In this document: in pieces, positions 48,164-57,564 of the stretch
Layout of the letters: every line of letters begins with the position of its first letter
How positions within the stretch are numbered: position 1 is the stretch's first letter
Assembly: GCF_963676275.1 (NCBI RefSeq)
Contig: NZ_OY781091.1
Location: forward strand, 1,590,775 to 1,654,774
Direction of reading: 5' to 3'
Length of the DNA stretch: 64,000 bases
DNA from: an uncultured Cohaesibacter sp.
GTDB lineage: Bacteria > Pseudomonadota > Alphaproteobacteria > Rhizobiales > Cohaesibacteraceae
The notes under the pieces: generated by a model
The model's database searches: none
What the model saw: only the letters and a program-made list of their open reading frames with translations
Told to the model about the DNA's origin: nothing
Program-made: the position numbers and the translations under genes

Positions 48164-49339
48164 ATGACCGATATCATGCAAAAGGCAATCCCTGTCGCGG
48201 CCTCGGCCCGTCAACGCAAAGAGAGCGAAAGGGATGAGAAGAAGCGGCTCAAATATTATTCCGCCAGCCAGTGGACACTGATCTGGTGGCGCTTTCGCCG
48301 CCATCGCGCGGCGATGATTGCCGCAACCGTCCTCATATTCATGGCACTGCTCGGCGCCTTCGCCGAACTGGTCGCCCCTTACGGCCCGACCAGTCGCGAC
48401 ACCAAATATCTCGACGGTGCGCCCCAATTGCCGCTCTTCTGCGACCTCAATGGCTGCTCTTTGCAGCCCTTCATCCATGGCGTTTCCACCAAACGCGATC
48501 CGGTCACCCTGCGGGCCATTTCCGTGCCAGATCCTGACAAGCGCGTCTATCTCACCTTCTTTGCTCCGGGCGAGAAGACCGAGCTGCTGGGCTTCATTCC
48601 GACCGAAATCCATCTCTTTCAGCTCGATGACAAGCGCGCCAGACTCCATATCTGGGGGACGGATGATCTGGGGCGGGATGTCTTCTCGCGCACCATCTAT
48701 GCAACCCGAACCTCGCTGTCCATCGGCGTCATCGGTGTGCTGATTTCCTTCGTGCTGGCCCTGATCATCGGTGGCGTGGCCGGATATGCCGGGGGCTGGG
48801 TGGACAATATCATCCAGCGCGTGACCGAGGTCATTCGCGTGGTGCCGATCATTCCGCTCTATATGGGCCTTGCCGCAGCCATGCCCAAGGAATGGTCCAC
48901 CACCGAGGTCTATTTCGCCATGACCCTCATTCTGGGGCTGTTCGGCTGGCCGACACTGGCCCGCCGCATCCGCTCGCAGTTGCTTTCTATCCGCTCGGAG
49001 GATTATGTCGTCGCCGCACGACTGGCTGGGGCGCGCCCGTTGCGCATCATTTCCCAGCATATGCTGCCAAGCTTCACCAGCTTCATCATCGTCGATCTGG
49101 TGATTTCCTTTCCCTACATGATCCTCTCGGAAACGGCGCTCTCCTTCGTCGGGCTCGGCCTGCGACCGCCGACGGTCTCGTGGGGAGTTTTGCTGCAACA
49201 GGCCCAGTCTGTGCGGGTCATCGAGCAGACGCCATGGCTGTTCATTCCGGCCATCTTTGTCGTGCTTGCCGTTCTGGCCTTCACGGTGGTGGGGGACGGC
49301 CTGCGCGATGCTGCCGATCCCTATTCCGATGTCCGTTAG
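48164..49339 (+). CDS. ABC transporter permease, DppC/OppC type, with large periplasmic insert
   Basis: A 391-residue permease. After a basic N-terminus and the first helix (about 47-67) there is a long insert (about 75-165, PLFCDLNGCSLQPFIHGVSTKRD ... LLGFIPTEIHLFQ) before WGTDDLGRDVFSRTIYATRTSLSIGV. The EAA loop is SEDYVVAARLAGARPLRIISQHMLP. This insert is a mark of one branch of the family, matching the oversized binding protein. ATG 48164 starts the conserved part. Confidence 0.9.
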   Translation: MTDIMQKAIPVAASARQRKESERDEKKRLKYYSASQWTLIWWRFRRHRAAMIAATVLIFMALLGAFAELVAPYGPTSRDTKYLDGAPQLPLFCDLNGCSLQPFIHGVSTKRDPVTLRAISVPDPDKRVYLTFFAPGEKTELLGFIPTEIHLFQLDDKRARLHIWGTDDLGRDVFSRTIYATRTSLSIGVIGVLISFVLALIIGGVAGYAGGWVDNIIQRVTEVIRVVPIIPLYMGLAAAMPKEWSTTEVYFAMTLILGLFGWPTLARRIRSQLLSIRSEDYVVAARLAGARPLRIISQHMLPSFTSFIIVDLVISFPYMILSETALSFVGLGLRPPTVSWGVLLQQAQSVRVIEQTPWLFIPAIFVVLAVLAFTVVGDGLRDAADPYSDVR

Positions 49340-49357
49340 CGAAGGGAAAGACCAACC

Positions 49358-50359
49358 ATGCTGAAAGTTGAAAATCTCACCATTTCCTTCCGCACGGACG
49401 AAGGCCTGATCACGCCGGTGCAGAATATTTCCTTTGAAGTCCGGCCCGGTCATACGCTGGGCATCGTCGGGGAATCCGGTTCGGGCAAATCCATCTCGAC
49501 CAAGGCATTGATGCAACTGCTGCCGGGCAATGGCATCATTTCCCCTGAAACGAAGATCATCTATTCCGACAAGACCGGCAGGATGGTCGACATTAACAAG
49601 CTGGGCAAGAAGGGGCGGGCCATTCGCCATATCCGTGGCGGTGAGATCGGCATGATCTTTCAGGAGCCGATGGCTTCCTTCTCGCCCGTCTACACCATTG
49701 GCAACCAGATGGTTGAAACCATCCGCTTGCATCGCAATGTCGGCCGCAAGGAAGCCCGCCTGATTGCGGTGCAAATGCTGGAGCGTGTTGGCATCTCGAA
49801 CCCGCAAGCCCGTATCGATCAATATCCGCATGAAATGTCCGGCGGCATGCGCCAGCGGGCAATGATCGCACTGGCGCTTTCCGCAGGCCCTGCCTTGCTG
49901 ATCGCCGATGAACCGACAACCGCGCTGGACGTGACCATTCAGGCGCAGGTGCTCGAATTGATGAAGCAATTGCAGCGTGAACTGGCGATGGGCATGATCT
50001 TCATCACCCATGATCTGGGCGTCATTTCCCACGTCGCCGACGATGTCGCGGTGATGTATCTGGGCACGATTGTCGAGCGGGGGCCGACACAAAAGGTCAT
50101 CCATGAACCGGCCCATCCCTATACGCAAGGCCTGATCAAGGCGCTCCCGAGCGTTGATCGGCTGCATGACCGCCTGACCCCGATACCCGGCGATATTCCC
50201 AGCCCCACGGATCGGCCAGCGGGCTGCCCCTTCCATACCCGCTGCGCCAGGGTCATTTCCGGTCTGTGTGATCGCCATCAACCCGAAATCCTGCAGGTGG
50301 GGGAGGATCATACGGTCCGCTGCTTCCTGCATGAAAAACAGATGAGGGCCTCGGCATGA
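49358..50359 (+). CDS. ABC transporter ATP-binding protein, DppD/OppD type
   Basis: A 333-residue ATPase. Walker [13 protein letters not shown] (about residue 40), Q-loop [10 protein letters not shown], signature [15 protein letters not shown], Walker [13 protein letters not shown] and switch THDLG are intact. The C-terminal oligopeptide-transporter extension has GCPFHTRC, the usual iron-sulfur-like cysteine motif. The end overlaps the next ATPase gene by 4 bp (ATGA), showing translational coupling. Confidence 0.93.
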   Translation: MLKVENLTISFRTDEGLITPVQNISFEVRPGHTLGIVGESGSGKSISTKALMQLLPGNGIISPETKIIYSDKTGRMVDINKLGKKGRAIRHIRGGEIGMIFQEPMASFSPVYTIGNQMVETIRLHRNVGRKEARLIAVQMLERVGISNPQARIDQYPHEMSGGMRQRAMIALALSAGPALLIADEPTTALDVTIQAQVLELMKQLQRELAMGMIFITHDLGVISHVADDVAVMYLGTIVERGPTQKVIHEPAHPYTQGLIKALPSVDRLHDRLTPIPGDIPSPTDRPAGCPFHTRCARVISGLCDRHQPEILQVGEDHTVRCFLHEKQMRASA

Positions 50360-51489
50360 TGCTGGACAGGGCGAAGAGAGAGAATGACCGCGAGAGCAGC
50401 AATGCGCTGCTCATCGAGGTCAAGAATCTCGAGGTACAGTTTCCGATCCGCAAGAAGAAACTCTTCTCTTCCGAAATCTCCTATTTGCGCGCCGTTGATG
50501 ACGTCAGCTTCGACATCCGTCGCGGCGAGACCGTCGGGCTTGTGGGCGAATCCGGATCGGGCAAGACTACTGTCGGACGGGCCATCCTGCGCGCCATCGA
50601 TCCAACGGCGGGCGATGTGATCTTCCATACCCGCGAGCATGATGTCTATCTCGATGAGCTGGAAGGGGAGGAGCTGCGCCGCTTTCGCAAGAAAATGGGC
50701 ATGGTTTTCTCCGAAGGTCCGCACTCCATCGCCAATATGGCCAGTGACATTCTCAGAGCCTTCCGGCCGCGCATGAGCCTTGTCTTTCAGGATCCCTATT
50801 CCTCGCTCAATCCGCGCATGACCGTGCGCGACATCATTGCCGAACCGCTGGTTGCCTCGGGCATGATGAAGGATCGCGACAAGATCGACGAGCGAGTGCG
50901 CGACATAGCCAGCCGTTGCAAGCTTGATCTGGAGCATCTGCGCCGTTTTCCCCATGCCTTCTCGGGCGGTCAGCGCCAGCGCATCTGCATCGCCCGCGCG
51001 CTGGTGACGAGACCCGATTTCGTGGTCTGCGACGAGAGCGTGTCTGCGCTGGATGTTTCCATTCAGGCCGAGATTGTCAATCTGCTCAAGGATCTGCAGC
51101 AGGAAATGGGCGTGGCTTTCCTGTTCATTGCCCATGATCTGTCCGTGGTGGCCCAGATGTCCCACAGGGTGGCGGTGATGTATGTCGGCAAATTTGTGGA
51201 ATATGCACCCACCGAAAGCCTCTTTTATCATCCGCGCCACCCCTATACCCACGCCCTGATGTCGGCCATCCCGACCATCGATCCTGACGAGGATTTCGAC
51301 CCGATCAGGCTGGAAGGGGAGATCCCGAACCCGCTGGCCGCCCCTTCCGGCTGCCGCTTTCACACCCGCTGCCCCTATGCCGCAGAGCAATGCGCAAGCG
51401 AGCCGCCGCAATGGCAACAGGTGGCACCCGAGCATTTCGTCTCCTGCCACAGGGTCGCCGAGTTTGATTTCTCTCGCGGCAGAAAATGA
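50356..51489 (+). CDS. ABC transporter ATP-binding protein, DppF/OppF type, with duplicated Q-loop segment
   Basis: A 377-residue ATPase with Walker [14 protein letters not shown], signature [15 protein letters not shown], Walker [13 protein letters not shown] and a C-terminal [11 protein letters not shown] motif. Before the Q-loop there is an extra stretch of about 28 residues: [17 protein letters not shown], then an Asn-Met-Ala linker, and [19 protein letters not shown]. The two halves look like an old internal duplication (FRxxMxxVF twice). The gene is 100 bp upstream of phnW. Confidence 0.92.
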   Translation: MMLDRAKRENDRESSNALLIEVKNLEVQFPIRKKKLFSSEISYLRAVDDVSFDIRRGETVGLVGESGSGKTTVGRAILRAIDPTAGDVIFHTREHDVYLDELEGEELRRFRKKMGMVFSEGPHSIANMASDILRAFRPRMSLVFQDPYSSLNPRMTVRDIIAEPLVASGMMKDRDKIDERVRDIASRCKLDLEHLRRFPHAFSGGQRQRICIARALVTRPDFVVCDESVSALDVSIQAEIVNLLKDLQQEMGVAFLFIAHDLSVVAQMSHRVAVMYVGKFVEYAPTESLFYHPRHPYTHALMSAIPTIDPDEDFDPIRLEGEIPNPLAAPSGCRFHTRCPYAAEQCASEPPQWQQVAPEHFVSCHRVAEFDFSRGRK

Positions 51490-51592
51490 AACGCGAAAGC
51501 CAATCGAAAAGCAAAAGAAACGCGGCAGACAAGCCCCCGCAAGCTTGCTGTCCTAATCAAACCAGAAGAGACATGAAGAAAAGGAAGCTCAG

Positions 51593-52807
51593 ATGTCAGT
51601 ATTGCATAAAGAACGCACCGGCAGTCTGAACAGCAATTTGCTGCCTGATCCGGAAATGGGCGAGCCCTTCCTGCTCACGCCCGGGCCGCTCACCACATCA
51701 TTTGCCGTCAAGCAGGCGATGCTTAAGGACTGGGGCAGCTGGGATGGTGACTTCAGGGCGATGACCGCAGACATGCGATCCCGTTTGCTGGACCTGCTTG
51801 GGCCGCAGAAGGATCAGTTCGAGTGCGTTCCCATGCAGGGGTCGGGTTCCTATCTGGTTGAAGCCATGCTTGGAACACTGGTTCCAAGAGATGGCAAATT
51901 GCTGGTTCTGGTCAACGGTGCCTATGGTCTGAGAGCGGCCAGAACGATGGAAGTGATCGGCAGGGCCTGTCATCTGCTCGACAAGGGCGATTATCTGCCG
52001 CCGCGTGGGGCAGAAGTCGCCGCGATCCTTGCCGATGATCCCGCCATCACCCATGTGCTTGCCATTCATTGCGAAACCAGCTCGGGCATTCTCAATCCGG
52101 TCGCCGAAATTTCCGAGGCCACCTATGGAGCTGGTCGCAAGCTGCTGGTGGATTCCATGTCTGCCTTTGGCGCCGTGCCGATGGAGCCGCATCAGATCCG
52201 CTATGAGGCGCTGGTCTCTTCGGCCAACAAATGCATTGAAGGGGTGCCCGGTTTCGGCTTTGCCATGGTCCGGCGCAGCGCGCTTGTTGCCGCCAAGGGC
52301 AATTGCCATTCCCTCAGCCTTGATCTGAACGCCCAGTGGGAGACAATGGAGAAAAGCGGCCAATGGCGCTTCACGCCGCCAACCCATGTGGTCGCGGCCT
52401 TTCTGGAAGCCCTCAAGGCCCATGAAGCCGAGGGCGGTGTTGCTGCGCGCGGTGCCCGCTATGCCAACAATCGCGATGTCATGGTCAAGGGCATGCGCGA
52501 GCTGGGCTTTGAAACCCTGCTCGATGAGCGCTGGCTCTCTCCCATTATCGTCACCTTTTTCTGCCCGGCTGACGAGCGTTTCGACTTCGGCCATTTCTAT
52601 GAGCATATGAAAGCCAAAGGCTTCATCATCTATCCGGGCAAGCTGACCGTGGTGGACAGTTTCCGCATCGGCTGCATTGGTCAGATGGATGAAGCCATCA
52701 TGCGGCGCGTGGTTGGCGCGGCAAGGGAGAGCCTTGAAGAGATGGGCGTGACATCGGCCGCCCCGCCCGCAGCTGCGCTTGAAGAGCGCAAGAAACTGAA
52801 TGCCTGA
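51593..52807 (+). CDS. phnW: 2-aminoethylphosphonate--pyruvate transaminase
   Basis: A 404-residue PLP aminotransferase (class V fold) converting 2-aminoethylphosphonate and pyruvate into phosphonoacetaldehyde and alanine. The N-terminal FLLTPGPLTTS, the cofactor aspartate in LLVDSMSAFGAVP (Asp187) and the PLP lysine in SSANKCIEGVPGFGF (Lys213) are conserved PhnW features. It is about 30 residues longer than many PhnW proteins at both ends. Followed by phnX after 18 bp, so the intermediate is passed directly onward. Confidence 0.93.
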   Translation: MSVLHKERTGSLNSNLLPDPEMGEPFLLTPGPLTTSFAVKQAMLKDWGSWDGDFRAMTADMRSRLLDLLGPQKDQFECVPMQGSGSYLVEAMLGTLVPRDGKLLVLVNGAYGLRAARTMEVIGRACHLLDKGDYLPPRGAEVAAILADDPAITHVLAIHCETSSGILNPVAEISEATYGAGRKLLVDSMSAFGAVPMEPHQIRYEALVSSANKCIEGVPGFGFAMVRRSALVAAKGNCHSLSLDLNAQWETMEKSGQWRFTPPTHVVAAFLEALKAHEAEGGVAARGARYANNRDVMVKGMRELGFETLLDERWLSPIIVTFFCPADERFDFGHFYEHMKAKGFIIYPGKLTVVDSFRIGCIGQMDEAIMRRVVGAARESLEEMGVTSAAPPAAALEERKKLNA

Positions 52808-52825
52808 GACGCAAAGCAAAGAGAG

Positions 52826-53611
52826 ATGTCCATGACCATGACCAAGATTAAAGCCGTTATATTCGACTGGGCCGGAACGCTGGTTGATTTCGGCAGCTTT
52901 GCGCCGATGGGCGTGTTTGTGAAATGTTTCGAACAGTTTGGCATCACGGCGACCATCGAGCAGGCGCGCGCCCCGATGGGACTGCCAAAATGGCACCATA
53001 TCCGCGCCATGATGGATGACGAGGACATCGCCGCCCAGTGGCAGGCAAAATATGGCCATACACCAACCGATGCCGACGTCGACGAAATCTACAAGATCTT
53101 CGTGCCGATGAATGAAAAGGTCGCCGCCGACCATGCCGATCTGGTGCCCGGCGCACTGGAGACCATCGCATGGCTGCGCGCTCGCGGCATAAAGATCGGT
53201 TCAACCACCGGCTATACTCGCTCGATCATGGAGCATGTCTTGCCGGTGGTGAAAGCACAGGGCTTCGTGCCTGACAATCTCGTCTGCGCTGATGATCTGG
53301 CCGAAGGTCGCCCCGGTCCCCTCGGCATGTATCAGAGCTTCGTCGATCTGGCGGTCTATCCGCCTTCTGCCGTCATCAAGGTGGACGACACGGTGCCCGG
53401 CTTGCAGGAAGGGGTGGCCGCCGGTTGTATCTCCGTCGGGCTGGCGCTATCTGGCAATTTCGTCGGCAAGACACCAGAGGAACTCGCTGCCATGCCCGCG
53501 CACGAGGTTGTCAAACTGAGAGACGCTGCCAGCAAATTGCTCAAACAGGGAGGGGCTGATCATGTGATTGACACGGTGGCCGATCTTCCCGCCTTGATCG
53601 AAACACTGTAA
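52826..53611 (+). CDS. phnX: Phosphonoacetaldehyde hydrolase (phosphonatase)
   Basis: A 261-residue HAD-superfamily enzyme that cleaves the C-P bond of phosphonoacetaldehyde to acetaldehyde and phosphate. The nucleophile is Asp14 in VIFDWAGTLVDFG, the Schiff-base lysine is Lys55 in APMGLPKWHHIRAM, the phosphate-binding threonines follow in GSTTGYTRSIM and the acidic motif is KVDDTVPGLQEG. These match PhnX, not generic HAD enzymes. It completes the phosphonatase pathway begun by PhnW. Confidence 0.95.
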   Translation: MSMTMTKIKAVIFDWAGTLVDFGSFAPMGVFVKCFEQFGITATIEQARAPMGLPKWHHIRAMMDDEDIAAQWQAKYGHTPTDADVDEIYKIFVPMNEKVAADHADLVPGALETIAWLRARGIKIGSTTGYTRSIMEHVLPVVKAQGFVPDNLVCADDLAEGRPGPLGMYQSFVDLAVYPPSAVIKVDDTVPGLQEGVAAGCISVGLALSGNFVGKTPEELAAMPAHEVVKLRDAASKLLKQGGADHVIDTVADLPALIETL

Positions 53612-53658
53612 CCTGAGGTATCAAGGCCGTTTGATTGCCATTCGCAAAGAGGCTTGTC

Positions 53659-55200
53659 ATGTCCAGACCGAATATCCTTCTTATCACCGCAGACCAGTGG
53701 CGCGGCGATTGTCTCGGGGCTGCCGGGCATCCGACGCTCCGGACGCCCAATCTGGATGCTCTTGCCAATGACGCGGTGCTGTTCCGCAATCATTATTGCG
53801 CCACAGCGCCCTGTTCTCCGGCTCGGGCCAGCCTCTATACCGGCCTTTACCAGATGAACCACCGGGTGGTGCGCAATGGCGCTCCGCTGGCCGATGGCTT
53901 CGATACCATCGCCAAGGCGGCACGGCGGGCAGGCTACAGGCCGACTCTTTTCGGCTATACCGATACCTGCCTTGATCCGCGCCTGCTTGCGCCGGAAGAT
54001 CCCGCGCTGACCAGCTATGAAGGGGTTCTGCCGGGCATGGAAGTGGGGCAACTGCTGCTGGAGGATTACAAGCCCTGGCTGACATGGCTCAGCAAGCGTG
54101 GGCACGCGATTGCAACACGGCATGAAGCGCATACGCCAGCCATGGAGCCCGGCGAACGGGTGTCGCTGCAATCGCCTCCCTATGGTGCCGATGAGACGCC
54201 GACCGCCTTCCTCTTGGAAAAAATGCAAGACTGGCTTGATGAAAGACAAGGGGAGGATGCTCCATTCTTCGCCCATCTCTCCTTCATTCGCCCTCATCCA
54301 CCATTCGTGGTGCCGGAGCCCTACAACAGCTTGTATGACCCTCAAGAGGGGCCAGACTATGCTCGCCATAATTGCGCCACCAGCGAGGCAGCAAGCCACC
54401 CATTCTCTGAGCTGATGATCGAGACCAACAGATTGTCCAGCTATGTCTGCTATGATGAAGAGGGCAATCCGGAGAAAGGCGGCAGGGTCAAGGATCTCTC
54501 GGCTCATGACATCAGCCGGCTGCGAGCGCTTTATTATGGCATGATTTCCGAGGTTGATGCCGTCATCGGTCGTCTGATTGCCAGCCTCAAGGCGCGGGGG
54601 CTATGGGAGAATACGGTCTTTATCTTCACCTCGGACCATGGCGAAATGATGGGTGACCACTGGATGCTGGGTAAGGGTGGTTTTCACGCTTCCAGCTATC
54701 ATGTTCCCCTGATCATTCGCACCCCCGATGGCGGGCGCGGCGAGAGCGTCAGCGCCTTTACCTCAAGCGCCGATATTTTCCCCACGCTGCTCGAACTGCT
54801 CGGCGATGAAGCCACAAATGCGCTTGATGGAACATCGCTGATGGAGCATGTCTGCGGCAATGCGGTTTCGGGCTGGCGGGATGCTGCTTTCTACGAATAT
54901 GATTTTCGCACCCAGCGCGCAAGCCGCTCAGATCTCAAGGCGCGGATGCGTCAGGAGGAATGTTCGCTGGCTGTGCTAAGGGATGAGAAATACCATTATG
55001 TCCATATTCCCGGCTTTGCGCCCTTGCTGTTCGATCTCGAAGTGGATCCCCATTGCCTGATCAATATGGCCGAGGAACCGGACTATATCAGAACCCGCCT
55101 TGCCTATGCCGAAAAGCTGCTTGATCTGAGAGCGCGGCATATGGATGAAACATTGGCGCGCTATCTCGTCGGGCAGCAAGGGGCCGTGGTGACCGAATAG
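53659..55200 (+). CDS. Phosphonate monoester hydrolase / phosphodiesterase (alkaline phosphatase superfamily)
   Basis: A 513-residue hydrolase closely resembling the rhizobial phosphonate monoester hydrolase. Shared segments include NILLITADQWRGD (metal aspartate), CSPARASLYTGLYQMNHR with Cys52 as the formylglycine precursor (C-x-x-A-R form), FTSDHGEMMGDHWMLGKGGF and FYEYDFRTQR near the end. Such enzymes hydrolyse phosphonate monoesters and phosphodiesters and need formylglycine maturation. The start ATG 53659 has AAGAGG upstream. No signal peptide, so it acts in the cytoplasm after uptake. Behind phnX, it could release aminoethylphosphonate from esters. Confidence 0.88.
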   Translation: MSRPNILLITADQWRGDCLGAAGHPTLRTPNLDALANDAVLFRNHYCATAPCSPARASLYTGLYQMNHRVVRNGAPLADGFDTIAKAARRAGYRPTLFGYTDTCLDPRLLAPEDPALTSYEGVLPGMEVGQLLLEDYKPWLTWLSKRGHAIATRHEAHTPAMEPGERVSLQSPPYGADETPTAFLLEKMQDWLDERQGEDAPFFAHLSFIRPHPPFVVPEPYNSLYDPQEGPDYARHNCATSEAASHPFSELMIETNRLSSYVCYDEEGNPEKGGRVKDLSAHDISRLRALYYGMISEVDAVIGRLIASLKARGLWENTVFIFTSDHGEMMGDHWMLGKGGFHASSYHVPLIIRTPDGGRGESVSAFTSSADIFPTLLELLGDEATNALDGTSLMEHVCGNAVSGWRDAAFYEYDFRTQRASRSDLKARMRQEECSLAVLRDEKYHYVHIPGFAPLLFDLEVDPHCLINMAEEPDYIRTRLAYAEKLLDLRARHMDETLARYLVGQQGAVVTE

Positions 55201-55216
55201 ACAAAGATCGGGGCCA

Positions 55217-56044
55217 TCAGAACAGGAAGCGCTCGGAATTATTCATGAAATCATGCATATGGATCATGACCTGCTCTTCATTGACCAGCACCACCCCATA
55301 GGCAGGCGGTTCGAAATTGCCCATCTGGCCCTTGGCTGAAGGGGCAAGTTCAAGCGCGACCTGATGATTAAGCCCGCGCATGCAGGAGACGGACAGTCCG
55401 CGCCAGTTGCCATATAGAATGCGGTGCGCATGGCCAACGAAAAGGTGGCGAATGCGCTGGTGATGCGGTGCCAGTATCTGCCAGAACATTTCCGCCTCCT
55501 GAAGGCGGCTTGCATCGGTGTCCGGAATGCCGATGGCAAAGGGTGGATGGTGCATGAACAGCATCACCGGGCCTGATGTTTCCTTCAGAACGCCTTCCAG
55601 CCAGTCCCTGCGTTGCTCGCAATAATGCCCTATGGAGCTGCCCTGCTGGCTGGTATCGAGAAACAGGCACAGACCGAACGGCGTGCGTTTGGAACTCTGG
55701 ATGAAACCGCAATCACACCGCTGGGCATCGGGAAAGTGAAAGCGAAAGCTGCGCACATCATCATGATTGCCAACCAGCAGGTGGGATGGAACCGCAAGGC
55801 GACGCAACTCGCGGGCAAACAGCTCATAACCGGCATCATCGCCATGATGGGTGAGATCGCCCGTGATGACGACGAAATCAGCGTCATGATGCTCGCTGTT
55901 GATGCTGTCGATGGCCGCCCGCAGTCGCGCGGCGGGCCTGTGACCATAAAGAGGGATGTCGTCACCTGTGATATGCGGGTCGGTCAGATGGATGAATTTC
56001 AGCATGTCCATATTCTTGATCATATCAAAAGCCCCGATGTCCAT
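55217..56044 (-). CDS. Class III phosphodiesterase-type metallophosphoesterase
   Basis: A 275-residue calcineurin-like phosphoesterase. The metal motifs are complete: FIHLTDPHI (D-x-H), VITGDLTHHGDD, LLVGNHDD (GNHD), LFMHHPPF and FVGHAHRI. The order and spacing match the GpdQ/cyclic-nucleotide phosphodiesterase class, which cleaves phosphodiesters including glycerophosphodiesters. The true start may be one of several ATGs up to 36 bases inside. It is convergent with the phosphonate hydrolase gene (16 bp between stops) and divergent from the DeoR-Ugp operon. Confidence 0.88.
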   Translation of the reverse strand: MDIGAFDMIKNMDMLKFIHLTDPHITGDDIPLYGHRPAARLRAAIDSINSEHHDADFVVITGDLTHHGDDAGYELFARELRRLAVPSHLLVGNHDDVRSFRFHFPDAQRCDCGFIQSSKRTPFGLCLFLDTSQQGSSIGHYCEQRRDWLEGVLKETSGPVMLFMHHPPFAIGIPDTDASRLQEAEMFWQILAPHHQRIRHLFVGHAHRILYGNWRGLSVSCMRGLNHQVALELAPSAKGQMGNFEPPAYGVVLVNEEQVMIHMHDFMNNSERFLF

Positions 56045-56745
56045 TTGCCTTGTGACGGGAGAAGCGCCGCGCCGGGAATCAAAGCGCCGCCTTCACCCTT
56101 GCGAAGATGCTTCGATTGGGCTGGAGCGGCGGGGATCGGCTTGGCATGTGTCGGCTTGCTGTTTTCTCTCAAGCCCAATTCTCAAAGTGGCCCGACTATC
56201 TCCTGCTTTCATGACAATCTGATTATGGATTGACGACTCTTTGCTGACGGCTGCGTAATTTTATCGCTCAGGTCTGTCCAAGAATGCCAAAGGGAGATGC
56301 TTCGCGCGGTCTTCAGACCATGTCCATGGCTGCATTGGGGCCCTTGAAAGGGGCTTTCATTGAGCCTGCCAGAGAGGCATTTTTGCGCGAAAATCGGCCA
56401 GTTTGCCTGTCACACTCCAGTCATCTCTGTCGGATTTTGTTGATCAAATGAACATCAAATGAAAATGTCACGATGAAAAATTACAACGTAAAATCAACAG
56501 TATGACGCATTGCCTTTTCAATTTTGCTTTCAAATCCAATTTCATTTGAATGTCACATAAGGTTCAAATAGCTGAAATAATCCTCGCCTAACGTCCCCTC
56601 CAACAAACAGCAAACTGGCTCATTCTGCCTCTCCGGGCAAAGGGATGCGTGCCTTGGTGCAAACCGTGGGGGCGCATCCCGGACCGAAAAAGGGGCAGGG
56701 ATGTCGTGTTGGCCAAGAAAGAGGCGCGAAAGCGGTTCCGGCGAG
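56045..56745. other. Long divergent regulatory region of the phosphonate/phosphodiester cluster
   Basis: These 701 bases separate the metallophosphoesterase and the DeoR operon. No gene is supported. They carry a Pho-box-like repeat (listed separately), a pair of direct repeats ATCAAATGAA / ATCAAATGAA (about 56442-56465) and an AT-rich stretch to 56580, where the operon promoter is expected. Confidence 0.5.
56407..56424. promoter_or_regulatory. Pho-box-like direct repeat (candidate PhoB site)
   Basis: CTGTCAC-actc-CAGTCAT fits the PhoB box form of two 7-bp CTGTCAT repeats 4 bp apart, with two mismatches. A further CTGTCGG follows at 56427. It lies between the two divergent phosphoester-metabolism transcripts. 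Confidence 0.5.
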
Positions 56746-57564
56746 ATGAAACAATATAGCGAACGGCAACTGGAGATCATCCGCACGGTGACAGACCGTG
56801 GCTTCTCGGCAATTGACGCGCTGTCCGAACAATTCAATGTCTCCACCCAGACCATTCGCCGCGATGTCAACGCCCTGTGCGAGCTTGGTGAATTGCGTCG
56901 GGTCTGGGGTGGGGTGGAGCCACCACCGGTCAGCGGCAATCTGCTCTATGCCAAGCGCAAGATCATGAATGTGACGGCCAAACGGCAGATCGCCATTGAA
57001 GTGGCCAGACATATTCCCGATGGCAGTTCCATCGCCCTTTCCATCGGCACCACGCCGGAAATGGTCATCGAGGCCTTGCAGGAGCGGGCAAATCTCAAGG
57101 TCTTCACCAACAATCTCAATGTCGCCATGCAGGCGAGTGAGCGCCATGACTGGTCCGTGACCATTGCGGGCGGCTCGGTGCGTCCCGGCGACAAGGACAT
57201 TCTCGGCCCTGAGGTCGAGGCCTTCTTTGATCGCTTCGAGGTCGATTTCGGCATTTTCGGCGTCGCCGGAGTAACCCCCGATGGGGGGCTTTTAGATTTC
57301 TCCGAAGCCGAAGTCGGCAGTCGCCGCGCCATTTTGAAAAATTGCCGCAAATCCTTTCTGGTCATGGACCATAGCAAATTCGGGCGCGTCGCCCATGTGC
57401 GCGGCGGACATCTTTCCGATGTGTCCTGCATTTTCTGCGATGAGCCGCTGCCCCATCCGATCAAGGGCGGTATCGGTCAAACCGATCTGATCATCGCCAA
57501 TCAGGCAAAGGGCGAGGAAATGCCCGAAGCCGGACAATCCAATAGTCAACGAGGCAAGCGATGA
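56746..57564 (+). CDS. DeoR/GlpR-family regulator
   Basis: A 272-residue DeoR-type repressor. The winged helix is at about residues 5-55 (QLEIIRTVTDRGFSAIDALSEQFNVSTQTIRRDVNALCELGELRRVWGG), followed by the sugar-phosphate-sensing domain (about 75-250, NVTAKRQIAIEVARHIPDGSSIALSIGTTPEMV). ATG 56746 is preferred because the family begins there; an ATG at 56701 would add 15 residues and has a GGGGCAGGG context. It overlaps the ATPase gene by 4 bp (ATGA), heads the operon and probably represses it until a phosphorylated sugar or polyol is present. Confidence 0.9.
   Translation: MKQYSERQLEIIRTVTDRGFSAIDALSEQFNVSTQTIRRDVNALCELGELRRVWGGVEPPPVSGNLLYAKRKIMNVTAKRQIAIEVARHIPDGSSIALSIGTTPEMVIEALQERANLKVFTNNLNVAMQASERHDWSVTIAGGSVRPGDKDILGPEVEAFFDRFEVDFGIFGVAGVTPDGGLLDFSEAEVGSRRAILKNCRKSFLVMDHSKFGRVAHVRGGHLSDVSCIFCDEPLPHPIKGGIGQTDLIIANQAKGEEMPEAGQSNSQRGKR

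Noticed and set aside
48029..50332. Long minus-strand frame (767 codons) opposite the permease and ATPase genes
   Set aside because: Antisense shadow with histidine/glycine/glutamine-rich low-complexity composition and no domain.
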